From: an uncultured Bacilli bacterium
GTDB taxonomy: Bacteria > Bacillota_I > Bacilli_A > RF39 > UBA660
NCBI GenBank assembly: GCA_947623855.1
Contig: CANQHW010000001.1
Span: 1 to 47,169, forward strand
Direction: 5' to 3'
Length of the DNA stretch: 47,169 nucleotides
The translations under genes and the position numbers were made by a program. Under the pieces are notes generated by a model that worked only from the letters and a program-made list of their open reading frames with translations, had not been told where the DNA came from and searched no databases. Positions 24,559-32,807 of the stretch are shown piece after piece (position 1 is the stretch's first letter; each line of letters opens with the position of its first letter).

Positions 24559-25182
24559 ATGAAAGCAGTTATTTTTGATTTAGATAATACTTTGATTGAT
24601 TGGAAAGATGAGTTTATTTTTGCTTTAGAGAATGTTTTAAAAGAGTTAGGGTTAAGCTTTTCTAAAGAAAAAATAGAGATGATTAATAACGCTATTGATG
24701 AGGTAGAAAATCATTATGAAAAATTAACGAAGAAAGATTTTTTAGAGTTTGTTAATCGAATGTGTAAGGTAAATTTATCTAAGGAGTTTGTTGATAAGTT
24801 AATTGATGCCCAAAAAGAATGTAGTTATTTTGATGAGGAAGTAAGAGATACTTTAGAATATTTAAGTAAGAAATATAAATTGTATTTAATTACGAATTGG
24901 TTTACCGAAACTCAGGAGGGAAGGTTAGAAAAAGCGGGGATTTTAAAATATTTTACCAAAGTATATGGTGCAGACATAAATTATTATAAACCGAGTATTA
25001 AAGCTTTTGAGGTTATATTAAAGATGTATGAAGCAAAAGATTGTGTTTATGTAGGTGATAGTTTAAAGAAAGATATTTTACCAGCTTTAAATGTTGGAAT
25101 GAATGTGATATGGAAGACAACGGAAGAAAATGAAAATTATCAAACTATTAAATTAATTAAAGAATTAAAAAATATATTATAA
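24559..25182 (+). CDS. HAD-superfamily hydrolase
   Basis: 207 residues of the haloacid dehalogenase superfamily, subclass with a helical cap, probably a phosphatase. Motif I FDLDNTLIDW (Asp7 nucleophile, Asp9 acid), motif II LITNWF (about 111-116), motif III Lys in YYKPSIKAF, motif IV VYVGDSLKKDILPALNVGM with paired acids. It resembles YjjG/YsaA-type nucleotidases and phosphoglycolate-type phosphatases; the substrate is not readable from sequence. It is first behind the Met T-box and 17 bases upstream of metG, so it is induced when methionyl-tRNA is short, which suggests a link with methionine or one-carbon metabolism (inference). Confidence 0.85.
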   Translation: MKAVIFDLDNTLIDWKDEFIFALENVLKELGLSFSKEKIEMINNAIDEVENHYEKLTKKDFLEFVNRMCKVNLSKEFVDKLIDAQKECSYFDEEVRDTLEYLSKKYKLYLITNWFTETQEGRLEKAGILKYFTKVYGADINYYKPSIKAFEVILKMYEAKDCVYVGDSLKKDILPALNVGMNVIWKTTEENENYQTIKLIKELKNIL

Positions 25183-25199
25183 ATAAAGGAGAAATGATT

Positions 25200-26735
25200 A
25201 TGGAAAAGAAAAAATATTATATTACAACCCCTATATATTATCCAAGTGCGAATTTTCATATAGGACATTGTTATACGACGATTGTGGCGGACGCTATTGC
25301 AAGATATAAAAGGTTAGATGGATACGATGTGTTTTTTCAAACAGGAACGGATGAACACGGTCAAAAAATTGAAAATAAAGCGAAGGAAGCGGGGGTAACT
25401 CCAAAAGAATATGTAGATAAGATAGTTGATAATGCGAAAGATTTATGGAAAAGTTTAGGAATTAGTTATGATTATTTTATTAGAACAACTGATGAAAAAC
25501 ATGAAAAAGCAGTCCAAAAAATATTTAATAAACTTTATGAACAAGGGGATATTTATATGGGCGAGTATAAGGGACTTTATTGTACACCTTGTGAATCTTT
25601 TTGGACGGAATCGCAATTAGTGGATGGAAAATGTCCAGATTGTGGAAGAGAAGTAAAAGAGGTTAGTGAAGAAGCATACTTTTTTAGATTATCAAAGTAT
25701 CAAGATAGATTAGTGGAGTATATTGATAAGCATCCTGAACTTATTTTACCGGAAACGAGAAAAAATGAGATGATTAATAATTTTATTAAACCAGGGTTAG
25801 AAGATTTATGTGTATCTAGAACTTCTTTTACTTGGGGGATTCCGGTAACTTTTAATCCCAAACATGTTATTTATGTATGGATTGATGCTTTAACTAACTA
25901 TATTACTTCTTTAGGTTATATGGGAGAAGATGATACTTTATTTAAAAAGTATTGGCCAGCAGATGTTCATTTAGTAGGTAAGGAAATAGTTCGGTTTCAT
26001 ACGATTATATGGCCGGCGATGTTAATGGCTTTAGATTTACCATTACCGAAAAAGGTCTTTGGTCATGGATGGTTAGTTATTAATGGCGGAAAGATTAGTA
26101 AAAGTTTAGGTAATTATAAGGATCCAAGAGAATATATTAAGGATTATGGGGTTGATGCGGTTAGATATTATGCTTTAAGAGAAGTGCCATTTGGAAGTGA
26201 TGGGGTGTTCTCTGAAGAAAACTTAGTAACAAGAATTAATACAGATTTAGCAAATAACTTAGGTAATTTAGTTAATAGAACGATTAGTATGAATAATAAA
26301 TACTTTGATGGGATTATTCAAAGTGGAGAATATAAAGAAGATATTGATAAAGATTTAATAGATAGTGTTAAAGCTTTAAAACATGAAGTTGATGAAAAAA
26401 TGGAAGAACTAAAGGTGAGTGATGCGATTACTTTAATTATGGATGTTTTAAAGAAATGTAATAAATATATTGATGATACAGCGCCTTGGGTTTTAGCAAA
26501 AGAAGAAGATAAAAAAGAAAGATTGGGAACGGTATTATATAATTTATTAGAGAGTATTAGGGTATGTGCAGTATTATTACAAGCTTTTATTCCTACGACT
26601 GCGAAGAAGATTTTTGAACAATTAAATACTAAAGAAACAAGTTTTGCTAGTATTGCTAATTTTGATGGAATGAAAGTTGGAGAAAAGCTTGGAACACCGG
26701 AAATATTATTCCAAAGAATAGAGGAGCAAAAGTAA
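25200..26735 (+). CDS. metG: methionyl-tRNA synthetase
   Basis: Charges tRNA-Met. 511 residues from the ATG at 25200, which has AAGGAG 8 bases upstream; the ATG at 25194 is only 2 bases from it. Class I motifs: FHIGHCYTT (HIGH, about 18-26) and KISKSLGN (KMSKS variant). The zinc knuckle is C-x2-C...C-x2-C in CTPCESFWTESQLVDGKCPDCG (about 124-145). The C-terminal EMAP/tRNA-binding domain found in B. subtilis MetG is absent, so this is the short monomeric-type form. It is under T-box control and overlaps tatD by one base. Confidence 0.96.
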   Translation: MEKKKYYITTPIYYPSANFHIGHCYTTIVADAIARYKRLDGYDVFFQTGTDEHGQKIENKAKEAGVTPKEYVDKIVDNAKDLWKSLGISYDYFIRTTDEKHEKAVQKIFNKLYEQGDIYMGEYKGLYCTPCESFWTESQLVDGKCPDCGREVKEVSEEAYFFRLSKYQDRLVEYIDKHPELILPETRKNEMINNFIKPGLEDLCVSRTSFTWGIPVTFNPKHVIYVWIDALTNYITSLGYMGEDDTLFKKYWPADVHLVGKEIVRFHTIIWPAMLMALDLPLPKKVFGHGWLVINGGKISKSLGNYKDPREYIKDYGVDAVRYYALREVPFGSDGVFSEENLVTRINTDLANNLGNLVNRTISMNNKYFDGIIQSGEYKEDIDKDLIDSVKALKHEVDEKMEELKVSDAITLIMDVLKKCNKYIDDTAPWVLAKEEDKKERLGTVLYNLLESIRVCAVLLQAFIPTTAKKIFEQLNTKETSFASIANFDGMKVGEKLGTPEILFQRIEEQK

Positions 26736-27484
26736 TGAATTTTACGGATGCCCACTGTCATCTTACAAAAGAGTTTTATAATGATATAGGTAAAGTTATA
26801 GAAAAGTGTAGTTCTGCTGGAGTTACAAGATATATTGTAAATGCTACGGATTATGAAAGCGTTTTGGAAGTATTAGAGTTAGCAAAAAAGTATGAAAGTG
26901 TTTATGGGGCGATTGGATTACACCCTGAAGATGTCGACAAAGGGTTTGATTATAGAGTTTTAGATAATGCAATAGATAATAAAAAGATAATTGCTATTGG
27001 AGAGATAGGGTTAGATTATCATTATGATAATTATAATAAAGAAAAAGAAATAGAAGCTTTTAAAAAACAATTAATTTTTGCTGAAAAGTATCATATTCCA
27101 GTGATTGTGCATAGTAGAGATGCAACGCAAGATACGTTAGATATTTTAAAAGAGTATAAGGTAACTGGGTTAATACATTCTTTTTCAGGAAGTTTAGAAA
27201 TAGCAAGAGAGTATATAAAAAGAGGATTTTTATTGGGTATTAATGGAGTGATAACTTTTAAAAATTGTAAGATTAAAGAAGTATATAAAAATATTCCTTT
27301 AGAAAGTATTGTTTTAGAAACAGATTCCCCTTTTTTAACACCGGTACCATATCGAGGTGAAAAAAATGATCCATCGCACATTATTGATATAGCAAAGTTT
27401 GTAAGTGATTTATATGGGATTAGTTTAGAAGAGTTAGAAAAAGTAACTAATGCAAATATAGATAGAGTGTTTATGAATAAGTAA
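26735..27484 (+). CDS. tatD: TatD-family metal-dependent DNase
   Basis: Metal-dependent 3'-5' exonuclease of the amidohydrolase fold. 249 residues, standard. Metal ligands: DAHCHL (residues 5-10), GEIGLDYHYD (about 88-97), VIVHSRDA (about 122-129), IHSFSGS (about 146-152) and ETDSPFL (about 193-199). The ATG shares its A with the metG TAA stop. The order metG-tatD(yabD)-yabE-rsmA matches B. subtilis, with a BRO-type gene inserted after it and rnmV missing. Confidence 0.95.
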   Translation: MNFTDAHCHLTKEFYNDIGKVIEKCSSAGVTRYIVNATDYESVLEVLELAKKYESVYGAIGLHPEDVDKGFDYRVLDNAIDNKKIIAIGEIGLDYHYDNYNKEKEIEAFKKQLIFAEKYHIPVIVHSRDATQDTLDILKEYKVTGLIHSFSGSLEIAREYIKRGFLLGINGVITFKNCKIKEVYKNIPLESIVLETDSPFLTPVPYRGEKNDPSHIIDIAKFVSDLYGISLEELEKVTNANIDRVFMNK

Positions 27485-27485
27485 T

Positions 27486-28340
27486 TTATTTATGCTCTAT
27501 TTTTTTAGTTTCGTTAATATATTGATATGGGAGTTTATTTTGTTTTGTTATAATTTTTTCTCCTAGAAGGTATTCAATTTCATTTCTAGTATTTTTAGCA
27601 ACTTTTCCTCCAAGATGAGCAACTTTAATATTTTCTTGTAAGCCTTGAGGTTTTCTTTTTTTAGCTAGTCTTTTGTTAACTTCTTCGCTTATATCAGATA
27701 AAGATATTTCAATATTATCCATATTATCGCGTAAGGATTCTTTTCGAAGACCTTTAAAGTTTTTATATTCTTTAGCAGTCATTCCTGACCAGGTTTTATA
27801 TATTTCGTTAGTAAGAATTGCAAACTCTTTGGTGTCTTTAATTCCATTTTCTTCCCATACATCGGTAAGTTCTTTTCGGTCTTGAATACTTTGAAGTCTT
27901 TTGGCAATCCATTTTTCGTCATATCCTTTATTTCGATATAAATTAATAGCTTTACTTGCTGCTAAAGAAGGGTCGAATATTTCATCGATTCTTTCTTTAC
28001 CTAATCTCGCCAGCCATAGTTTAAAAGGTTCGGCATTTTTTGATGGAACTGATTCGATGATTCTAAACATACCTGCAATATCCACAACATCAGTAAGACG
28101 ATATTTTCCATCTTGGGCTTTTAATTTTAACTGGTGACAATTTGTCACCGTTTCGTTTCCTTCTTCTTTTAACCGTTGTTTTAATTTGTTCCAATATTTC
28201 CTATTATCTTTACTTTCTACTAAAGCACCGATGATATCCACGACACTTAGGTAATATTTTTCTTCAGTATTATTCCATACAGTTCTTATTGTTTTGTTAT
28301 TGAATATTTTGTTAATTAAATACATTTTTTCTTGATTCAT
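27486..28340 (-). CDS. BRO-N / DinD-like phage antirepressor-family protein
   Basis: 284 residues. The N-terminal half (RTVWNNTEEKYYLSVVDIIGALVESKDNRKYWNKLKQRL) is a BRO-N domain as in phage antirepressors. The C-terminal half resembles DNA-damage-inducible DinD: AILTNEIYKTWSGMTAKEYKNFKGL, then NIKVAHLGGKVAKNTRNEIEYLLGEKI. Role unknown; the family is SOS- or phage-linked. It runs against tatD, the two stops 1 base apart, and interrupts the conserved tatD-yabE-rsmA order, so acquisition by transfer is likely. The ribosome site at 28340 is weak (AGAGAAAA); ATG at 28325 is an alternative start. Confidence 0.85.
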   Translation of the reverse strand: MNQEKMYLINKIFNNKTIRTVWNNTEEKYYLSVVDIIGALVESKDNRKYWNKLKQRLKEEGNETVTNCHQLKLKAQDGKYRLTDVVDIAGMFRIIESVPSKNAEPFKLWLARLGKERIDEIFDPSLAASKAINLYRNKGYDEKWIAKRLQSIQDRKELTDVWEENGIKDTKEFAILTNEIYKTWSGMTAKEYKNFKGLRKESLRDNMDNIEISLSDISEEVNKRLAKKRKPQGLQENIKVAHLGGKVAKNTRNEIEYLLGEKIITKQNKLPYQYINETKKIEHK

Positions 28341-28541
28341 AATTATTTTCTCTTTTATATATTTTCGTTTTGTAAAATAAATATAGCAAATATTAGTTCG
28401 CGCGTCAAGAGGATATTTATAATAGGGGGATATTTATTTAAAGAAGAAAGGTGTAAAAATTATAGAATAAATAACACATTTAATCATATATATTAATATA
28501 TTATAAATAATTAACAGTTAATGGTAAAAGCTGCACATTTT

Positions 28542-28570
28542 TTGACTTTAAATATAAATAATGCTATACT
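28542..28570 (+). promoter_or_regulatory. promoter of the 3D-domain gene
   Basis: TTGACT (28542-28547), 17 bases, TATACT (28565-28570); GGAGGTG follows at 28580-28586 before the TTG start. Confidence 0.7.
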
Positions 28571-28594
28571 TTTAGTTAGTGGAGGTGCATTACT

Positions 28595-29140
28595 TTGAAA
28601 TATTTTAAAAAAGTAATAACACTTGTGCAATTAAGTTGTATGCTAATTTTATTATTAACTCTTGTCAATAGTTCAGGAGTCGTAAAAACACAAGAGATTA
28701 ATGCTAATTTAAATAAAACAATAGATTTAGTAGCAATGAGTAATAGAATAGAAGAAATAGTAGCTAATGATATATATGCGGTTAAGGAAACGATGATTGG
28801 TAGTTTAACGGGTTATGCTGCCGATTGTCCTTTATGTAATGGACATTTAGGATGTACAGGGCAAGATGTACGAGATAAAACGGTAACTTATAATGATAGC
28901 GATTATGGGACTTTAAGAATTGTGGCAGCGTCGCAATATAATTTAGCTTGTGGTAGTGTCGTAAAAATAGATTACTCGATGGATGGTAATGATGAGATAT
29001 ATGCCATAGTATTGGATCGAGGAGTAGGTGGCACAGCTCTAGACTTACTAGTAGAAAGTGAAGAATATGCCTATAAATATGTGGGACGACGAAATGTTAG
29101 TTACGACGTATTAAGATATGGATGGACAAGAAGCGAGTAG
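28595..29140 (+). CDS. secreted 3D-domain cell-wall protein (YabE-like)
   Basis: 181 residues from a TTG start with GGAGGTG. One N-terminal signal or anchor helix (about residues 9-30) is followed by a 3D domain: GSLTGYAADCPLCNGHLGCTGQDV (about 69-92), AASQYNLACGSVVKI, IVLDRGVGGTALDLLVESEEYAYKYVG (about 140-166). The 3D name comes from three conserved Asp; D142 and D152 are visible. Such domains are lytic transglycosylase-like and act on peptidoglycan. Two extra Cys pairs (CPLCNGHLGC) are unusual. Synteny with B. subtilis yabE supports the call; the G5 and DUF348 repeats of YabE are absent. Confidence 0.85.
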   Translation: MKYFKKVITLVQLSCMLILLLTLVNSSGVVKTQEINANLNKTIDLVAMSNRIEEIVANDIYAVKETMIGSLTGYAADCPLCNGHLGCTGQDVRDKTVTYNDSDYGTLRIVAASQYNLACGSVVKIDYSMDGNDEIYAIVLDRGVGGTALDLLVESEEYAYKYVGRRNVSYDVLRYGWTRSE

Positions 29141-29154
29141 AAACTTGCTTTTTT
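29132..29154 (+). terminator. weak terminator at the end of the 3D-domain gene
   Basis: AGCGAG (29132-29137) pairs with CTTGCT (29144-29149), one G-T pair, followed by six T. The stop codon is in the loop. Partial read-through to rsmA is likely. Confidence 0.5.
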
Positions 29155-29167
29155 AAAGAGGTAAGAT

Positions 29168-29917
29168 ATGGATTTTGAATTTAAGAAGAGTTTAGGACAA
29201 AATTTTTTAAAAAATGAGAAGGTATTAGAAAGAATTGCATCTTTAGGTTCCGATAAGAGTAAACAATTATTAGAGATTGGACCAGGAGCAGGGGCTTTAA
29301 CTAAGCATTTAGTTAAAAAGGGGAAAGTACTAGCTATTGAAACTGATATTAGATTAAAAGAATATTTAAATAAAATAGATAATTTAGAAGTAATATATGA
29401 TGATGTTATGAAGGTTGATTTAGAAAATATTTTAGATAAAGATACTATGGTTGTAGCTAATTTACCTTATTATATAACGACTCCCATTATTTCAAAATTA
29501 ATGGATAATACTAGGGTTAAAGAAATGGTTTTAATGGTCCAAAAGGAAGTGGCAGAAAGAATAGCAGCTAAACCACATACTAAAGATTATGGATATTTTA
29601 CGGTTTTGGTACAAAGTAGGTTTGATGTTAGTTTAGAGTTTGTAGTAGGAAAAGAAAATTTTATTCCTGTACCAAAAGTAGATAGTGCTGTAATAAAATT
29701 AGTTAGAAATGAAAAGATGGATAATAGTTTGCGAGAAAAGTTTGATAAATTAATTAAAGATGCTTTTGCAATGAAAAGAAAGAATTTAAGGAATAATTTA
29801 AAGAATTATGATTTAGAAAAAATAGAAGAAGTATTAAATAGGTATAATTTAAATCTACAAGCTAGAGCGGAAGAAGTACCAATAAATGTATTTATAGAAA
29901 TGAGTAAATATGTTTAG
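29168..29917 (+). CDS. rsmA: 16S rRNA dimethyladenosine transferase
   Basis: KsgA methyltransferase that dimethylates A1518 and A1519 of 16S rRNA late in 30S assembly. 249 residues, a little short. KKSLGQNFLKNEKVLERI at the N-terminus and LEIGPGAGALTKHL (SAM loop, about 37-50) are clear. VVANLPYYITTPIISKLM (catalytic NLPY, about 96-113) and VLMVQKEVAERI complete the family pattern. AAAGAGG precedes the ATG. The B. subtilis neighbour rnmV is not present. An AbiE cassette separates it from yabG. Confidence 0.95.
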   Translation: MDFEFKKSLGQNFLKNEKVLERIASLGSDKSKQLLEIGPGAGALTKHLVKKGKVLAIETDIRLKEYLNKIDNLEVIYDDVMKVDLENILDKDTMVVANLPYYITTPIISKLMDNTRVKEMVLMVQKEVAERIAAKPHTKDYGYFTVLVQSRFDVSLEFVVGKENFIPVPKVDSAVIKLVRNEKMDNSLREKFDKLIKDAFAMKRKNLRNNLKNYDLEKIEEVLNRYNLNLQARAEEVPINVFIEMSKYV

Positions 29918-29928
29918 GTATTTCTTTT

Positions 29929-29981
29929 TATAACCTAATCTTCCACATTACATTGACTTCTGTGGAAGATTAGGTTATAAT
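29929..29981 (+). promoter_or_regulatory. AbiE promoter inside a perfect 19-bp inverted repeat (operator)
   Basis: TATAACCTAATCTTCCACA (29929-29947) is exactly complementary to the arm at 29961-29979, with a 13-base spacer. The promoter is built in: TTGACT (29953-29958) lies in the spacer, then 17 bases, then TATAAT (29976-29981) at the end of the second arm. AbiEi antitoxins are known to repress their own operon by binding such repeats, so this is the expected operator. The hairpin could also end rsmA transcripts, but no T-run follows. Confidence 0.75.
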
Positions 29982-29999
29982 TATTTTGGTGGTGTTACT

Positions 30000-30542
30000 A
30001 TGTTGTATACTTATAAAGAGTTACGATGTAAGTATAAGGCGGATAAAACTATTAAAAAAATGCTTGATAATGAAAGTATTTTTAAAATAGAAAGGGGTAT
30101 TTATTCTGATAATAAGTATGTTAATTATTTAGATGTTATAAACTTTAAATATCCTAAAGCTGTTTTTACATTGGATAGTGCATTTTATTATCATAATTTG
30201 ACAGATGTTATTCCTCAAAAGAATGTTTTAGCTATAAAAAGAGATAGTGCTAAATATATTGATTCTAAAGTTAGATTTGTTTCTTATAGTGATAAATATT
30301 TTGATTTAGGGAAAGCAACTATGGTAGTTGATGGGGTTAAAATTCAAATATATGATAAAGAAAGAATACTAATTGAATTAATTAGGAATAGAAATACTTA
30401 TGGATTTGATTATTATAAGGAGATTATAAATAATTATAGAGAATTAAAAAATGAATTAAATATGGAAAAACTATTTCATTATATTAGTAAATTTCCTTTT
30501 GAGGAGCATCTATATGACATTATAATGAAAGAAGTGTTTTAA
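30000..30542 (+). CDS. abiEi: AbiEi-type antitoxin / transcriptional repressor
   Basis: Antitoxin of the type IV AbiE system, which in characterised members represses the operon and counteracts the AbiEii nucleotidyltransferase. 180 residues. The N-terminal winged-helix-like part (YTYKELRCKYKADKTIKKMLDNESIFKIERGIYS, 3-36) is followed by the family stretch AVFTLDSAFYYHNLTDVIP (about 54-72) and KIQIYDKERILIELIRNR (about 114-131). GGTGGTG precedes the ATG, 18 bases from the -10. It overlaps the toxin start by one base. Inserted between rsmA and yabG, which adjoin in B. subtilis. Confidence 0.85.
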   Translation: MLYTYKELRCKYKADKTIKKMLDNESIFKIERGIYSDNKYVNYLDVINFKYPKAVFTLDSAFYYHNLTDVIPQKNVLAIKRDSAKYIDSKVRFVSYSDKYFDLGKATMVVDGVKIQIYDKERILIELIRNRNTYGFDYYKEIINNYRELKNELNMEKLFHYISKFPFEEHLYDIIMKEVF

Positions 30543-31353
30543 TGAATTTAAGAAACGAAGTCCAAAAATATATAGATGCTGGATATTCGGATGTTTTTGC
30601 AACGGCGAAAGTTAGCCAAGATATAATACTTTTAAAAATTAGTAAGTATAATATGAGTGATAAGATAACTATTAAAGGTGGAGTAGTTATGATGCAATTA
30701 TCTAAAGATAAGCGTAGAGCAACTAGAGATTTAGATATTGATTTTATTAAGTATTCTTTGGATAATGAATCGATAAAAAATTTTATTAATAAAATAAGTG
30801 ATAATGATATAAAATTATTTATTAAAAATATTATTAGTCTTCACCATTTAGATTATAACGGTAAAAGAGTTTTTTTAGGAATTGTGGATAAATATAGAAA
30901 TAAAATTGAAACTAAAATTGATTTAGGAGTACATAAGGATTTAGATATAGAACAAGAAAAAATGTTTTTTGATTTACATATAATAGATAACAAAGTAGCA
31001 TTGTTAGCTAATTCTCGTGAGCAAATATTTATAGAAAAGTTAATATCTTTGTTAAAATTTAGAATTGCTTCAACAAGATATAAAGATGTTTTTGATTTAT
31101 ATTTTTTTTAAATGATAAAGAATTTGATAAAGGGAAATGTAAATTATATATTAATAAATTAATATTTTTATCAGCTACTATTAATGTAAATAATTTTTAT
31201 GAGTTATATAATGTACTAAGTTCGATATTTAGTAATAAACAATTTCAAAATAAATTAAATACTGCTAATAATAATTGGATTGATTTACCTACAAATATAG
31301 TTATAGACTATATATTAAATTTTTTCTATAGTTTAGGAAATATTGAAGTTTAA
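30542..31353 (+). pseudogene. abiEii: AbiEii-type nucleotidyltransferase toxin, frame broken at a T8 run
   Basis: The first frame runs 30542-31111 (189 residues). It contains the toxin's nucleotidyltransferase signature ITIKGGVVMMQLSKDKRRATRDLDID (about 40-65), then SREQIFIEKLISLL and RYKDVFDLYFF, where it stops at TAA. Adding one T to the run of eight T at 31102-31109 removes the stop and continues ...FFLNDKEFDKGKCKLYINKL... to a stop at 31351-31353, giving about 270 residues, the normal length. So the gene is either mutated, phase-variable by slippage, read by slippage, or a base is missing from the assembly. A terminator follows. Confidence 0.75.
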
Positions 31354-31361
31354 AAGTATAT

Positions 31362-31389
31362 AAGTGTTAGTTAAATGCTAGCACTTTTT
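31362..31389 (+). terminator. terminator of the AbiE operon
   Basis: AAGTGTTAG (31362-31370) pairs with CTAGCACTT (31378-31386), one G-T pair, then T5. It lies 9 bases after the restored toxin stop codon, and not after the premature one, which supports the longer frame as the original gene. Confidence 0.75.
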
Positions 31390-31437
31390 AAATGGTATTA
31401 AATTAATTTTAAAGCATATAATTTAGTGGTGAGTTAA

Positions 31438-32220
31438 ATGATTAAAAAAGGGGATTATGTAACAAGAAATAGTTATAAGAATGATACTATTTTTTTAGTC
31501 TTAAATATTAAAGGGGAAGTAGCTTATTTAAAAGGGGTAGATGTTAGGTTATTTGCTGATAGCGAGTTAGATGATTTAGTAAAAGTAGAAGAACCTAAAG
31601 AAACTACGGAAGAAGATGAGAAGGTACGGGAAGAAATACTTGATGATGTTTTAGATCGTAGTGAGTTTTTTTATTTACCGGGTAAAATATTACATATTGA
31701 TGGGGATAGAGATTATTTAAATAGGTGTATGAAGTTTTATAAAGATGCTAATGTTTATGCAGTAGGGAAAGTTGTAGAGGAGGATACTTTAGCTAAAAAT
31801 ATAAGAGGTTTTTTAGAGGAAGTTAAACCAGATATAGTTATTATTACAGGGCATGATGCTTATTATGAGAAAAAGGGGGTTAAGGAAGATTTAAATAACT
31901 ATAAGAATAGTAAAAATTTTATAGAAGCGGTTCGAGAAGCAAGAAAATTTGAGAAAAGTCATGAGAAGTTAATTATTATAGCAGGAGCTTGTCAAAGTGA
32001 TTATGAGGAGTTAATTAAAGCAGGGGCGAATTTTGCTTCGAGTCCGAAAAGAGTAAATATTCATGCTTTGGATCCCGCGATTATTGCTGTATCAGTAGCA
32101 ATGTGCGAAAGAAATAAAGAGATAGATTTAATTCATCTTTTAGAAAAAACGAAATATGGTAAGGACGGAATGGGAGGAATAATTACGAATGGAACAATGT
32201 ATGTGGGGTATCCAAGATGA
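31438..32220 (+). CDS. yabG: sporulation-specific protease YabG
   Basis: Cysteine-type protease that processes spore coat and cortex proteins in B. subtilis and Clostridioides. 260 residues. It begins IKKGDYVTRNSYKNDTIFLV (KOW-like start, about 2-21). It has KILHIDGDRDYLNRCMKFY (about 82-100), DIVIITGHDAYY (about 132-143), IIIAGACQSDYEELIKAGANFASSPKRVNIHALDPA (about 179-214, with the conserved Cys and His) and the Gly-rich end GKDGMGGIITNGTMYVGYP. A CATATAATTTA -10 lies only 16 bases before the ATG, with GGTGAG between. It overlaps veg by 4 bases, as the B. subtilis order rsmA-yabG-veg predicts. Confidence 0.92.
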   Translation: MIKKGDYVTRNSYKNDTIFLVLNIKGEVAYLKGVDVRLFADSELDDLVKVEEPKETTEEDEKVREEILDDVLDRSEFFYLPGKILHIDGDRDYLNRCMKFYKDANVYAVGKVVEEDTLAKNIRGFLEEVKPDIVIITGHDAYYEKKGVKEDLNNYKNSKNFIEAVREARKFEKSHEKLIIIAGACQSDYEELIKAGANFASSPKRVNIHALDPAIIAVSVAMCERNKEIDLIHLLEKTKYGKDGMGGIITNGTMYVGYPR

Positions 32221-32429
32221 ATATAGATAGTGTTAAAAATAAAATTAGTGAATTATTAAATCAAGAAATAGTATTAAGAGTAAGTGCTAATAGAAGTAAG
32301 AAATGTTTAATAAAGGGCATAGTTACGGGGATTTATCCAAGACATTTTACGGTTTTAGTGGATGATGGAGTACGAAGTTTTACCTATGCTGATGTTGCCA
32401 TTGGGGAAGTTTTGATATATAAAGGATAA
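32217..32429 (+). CDS. veg: Veg family protein
   Basis: Small protein that in B. subtilis stimulates biofilm genes; the molecular role is unclear. 70 residues (86 in B. subtilis). It has the Veg beta-barrel pattern: NKISELLNQEIVLRVSANRSKKCLIKGIVTGIYPRHFTVLVDD, ending SFTYADVAIGEVLI, which matches the SYSYADILT end of Veg. The start overlaps the yabG stop (ATGA). Confidence 0.85.
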   Translation: MNIDSVKNKISELLNQEIVLRVSANRSKKCLIKGIVTGIYPRHFTVLVDDGVRSFTYADVAIGEVLIYKG

Positions 32430-32446
32430 AAAATGTACGTTAATAC

Positions 32447-32475
32447 TTGCAAAGTTTGGGAAAATGGATTAAAAT
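32447..32475 (+). promoter_or_regulatory. spoVG promoter
   Basis: TTGCAA (32447-32452), 17 bases, TAAAAT (32470-32475); AGAAGGAGT follows before the spoVG ATG. In B. subtilis spoVG uses sigma-H. A sigma-A reading is better here, but the two overlap. Confidence 0.6.
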
Positions 32476-32515
32476 GTAATTAGAGTTAGCAGATAACTTT
32501 AGAAGGAGTCAGAAT

Positions 32516-32776
32516 ATGAAAATTACATCAGTAAACGTTCGTAAAATTGAAAAAGAAGGTTCAAGAATGAAAGGAATTGCATCTATTCTTATAGATGATG
32601 CATTTGCTGTTCATGACATTAGAATCATAGAAGGGGATAATGGCTTATTTATTGCAATGCCTAGTAGAAAAACTGCTACGGGCGATTATAGAGATATAGC
32701 TCATCCTGTTAATCAAGAAACGAGAGCTATGTTAGAAGAAGCAATTAAAGCTGAATACGAAAAAATCGAAGAATAA
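32516..32776 (+). CDS. spoVG: SpoVG septation/RNA-binding regulator
   Basis: Small conserved nucleic-acid-binding regulator; affects septum formation at sporulation and many post-transcriptional targets. 86 residues. Highly conserved: MKITSVNVRKIEKEGSRMKGIASI at the start, AFAVHDIRIIEGDNGLFIAMPSRKT in the middle and GDYRDIAHPVNQETR near the end. Good AGAAGGAG and promoter upstream. The TAA stop is part of a terminator stem. It is followed by yabP, as distinct from the spoVG-glmU order of B. subtilis. Confidence 0.96.
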   Translation: MKITSVNVRKIEKEGSRMKGIASILIDDAFAVHDIRIIEGDNGLFIAMPSRKTATGDYRDIAHPVNQETRAMLEEAIKAEYEKIEE

Positions 32777-32797
32777 GACCAGATGGTCTTTTTTTTT
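32775..32797 (+). terminator. spoVG terminator
   Basis: AAGACC (32775-32780) pairs with GGTCTT (32785-32790) around AGAT, followed by a T-run to 32797. The stem starts inside the stop codon. Confidence 0.85.
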
Positions 32798-32807
32798 CGA
32801 TAATTCA

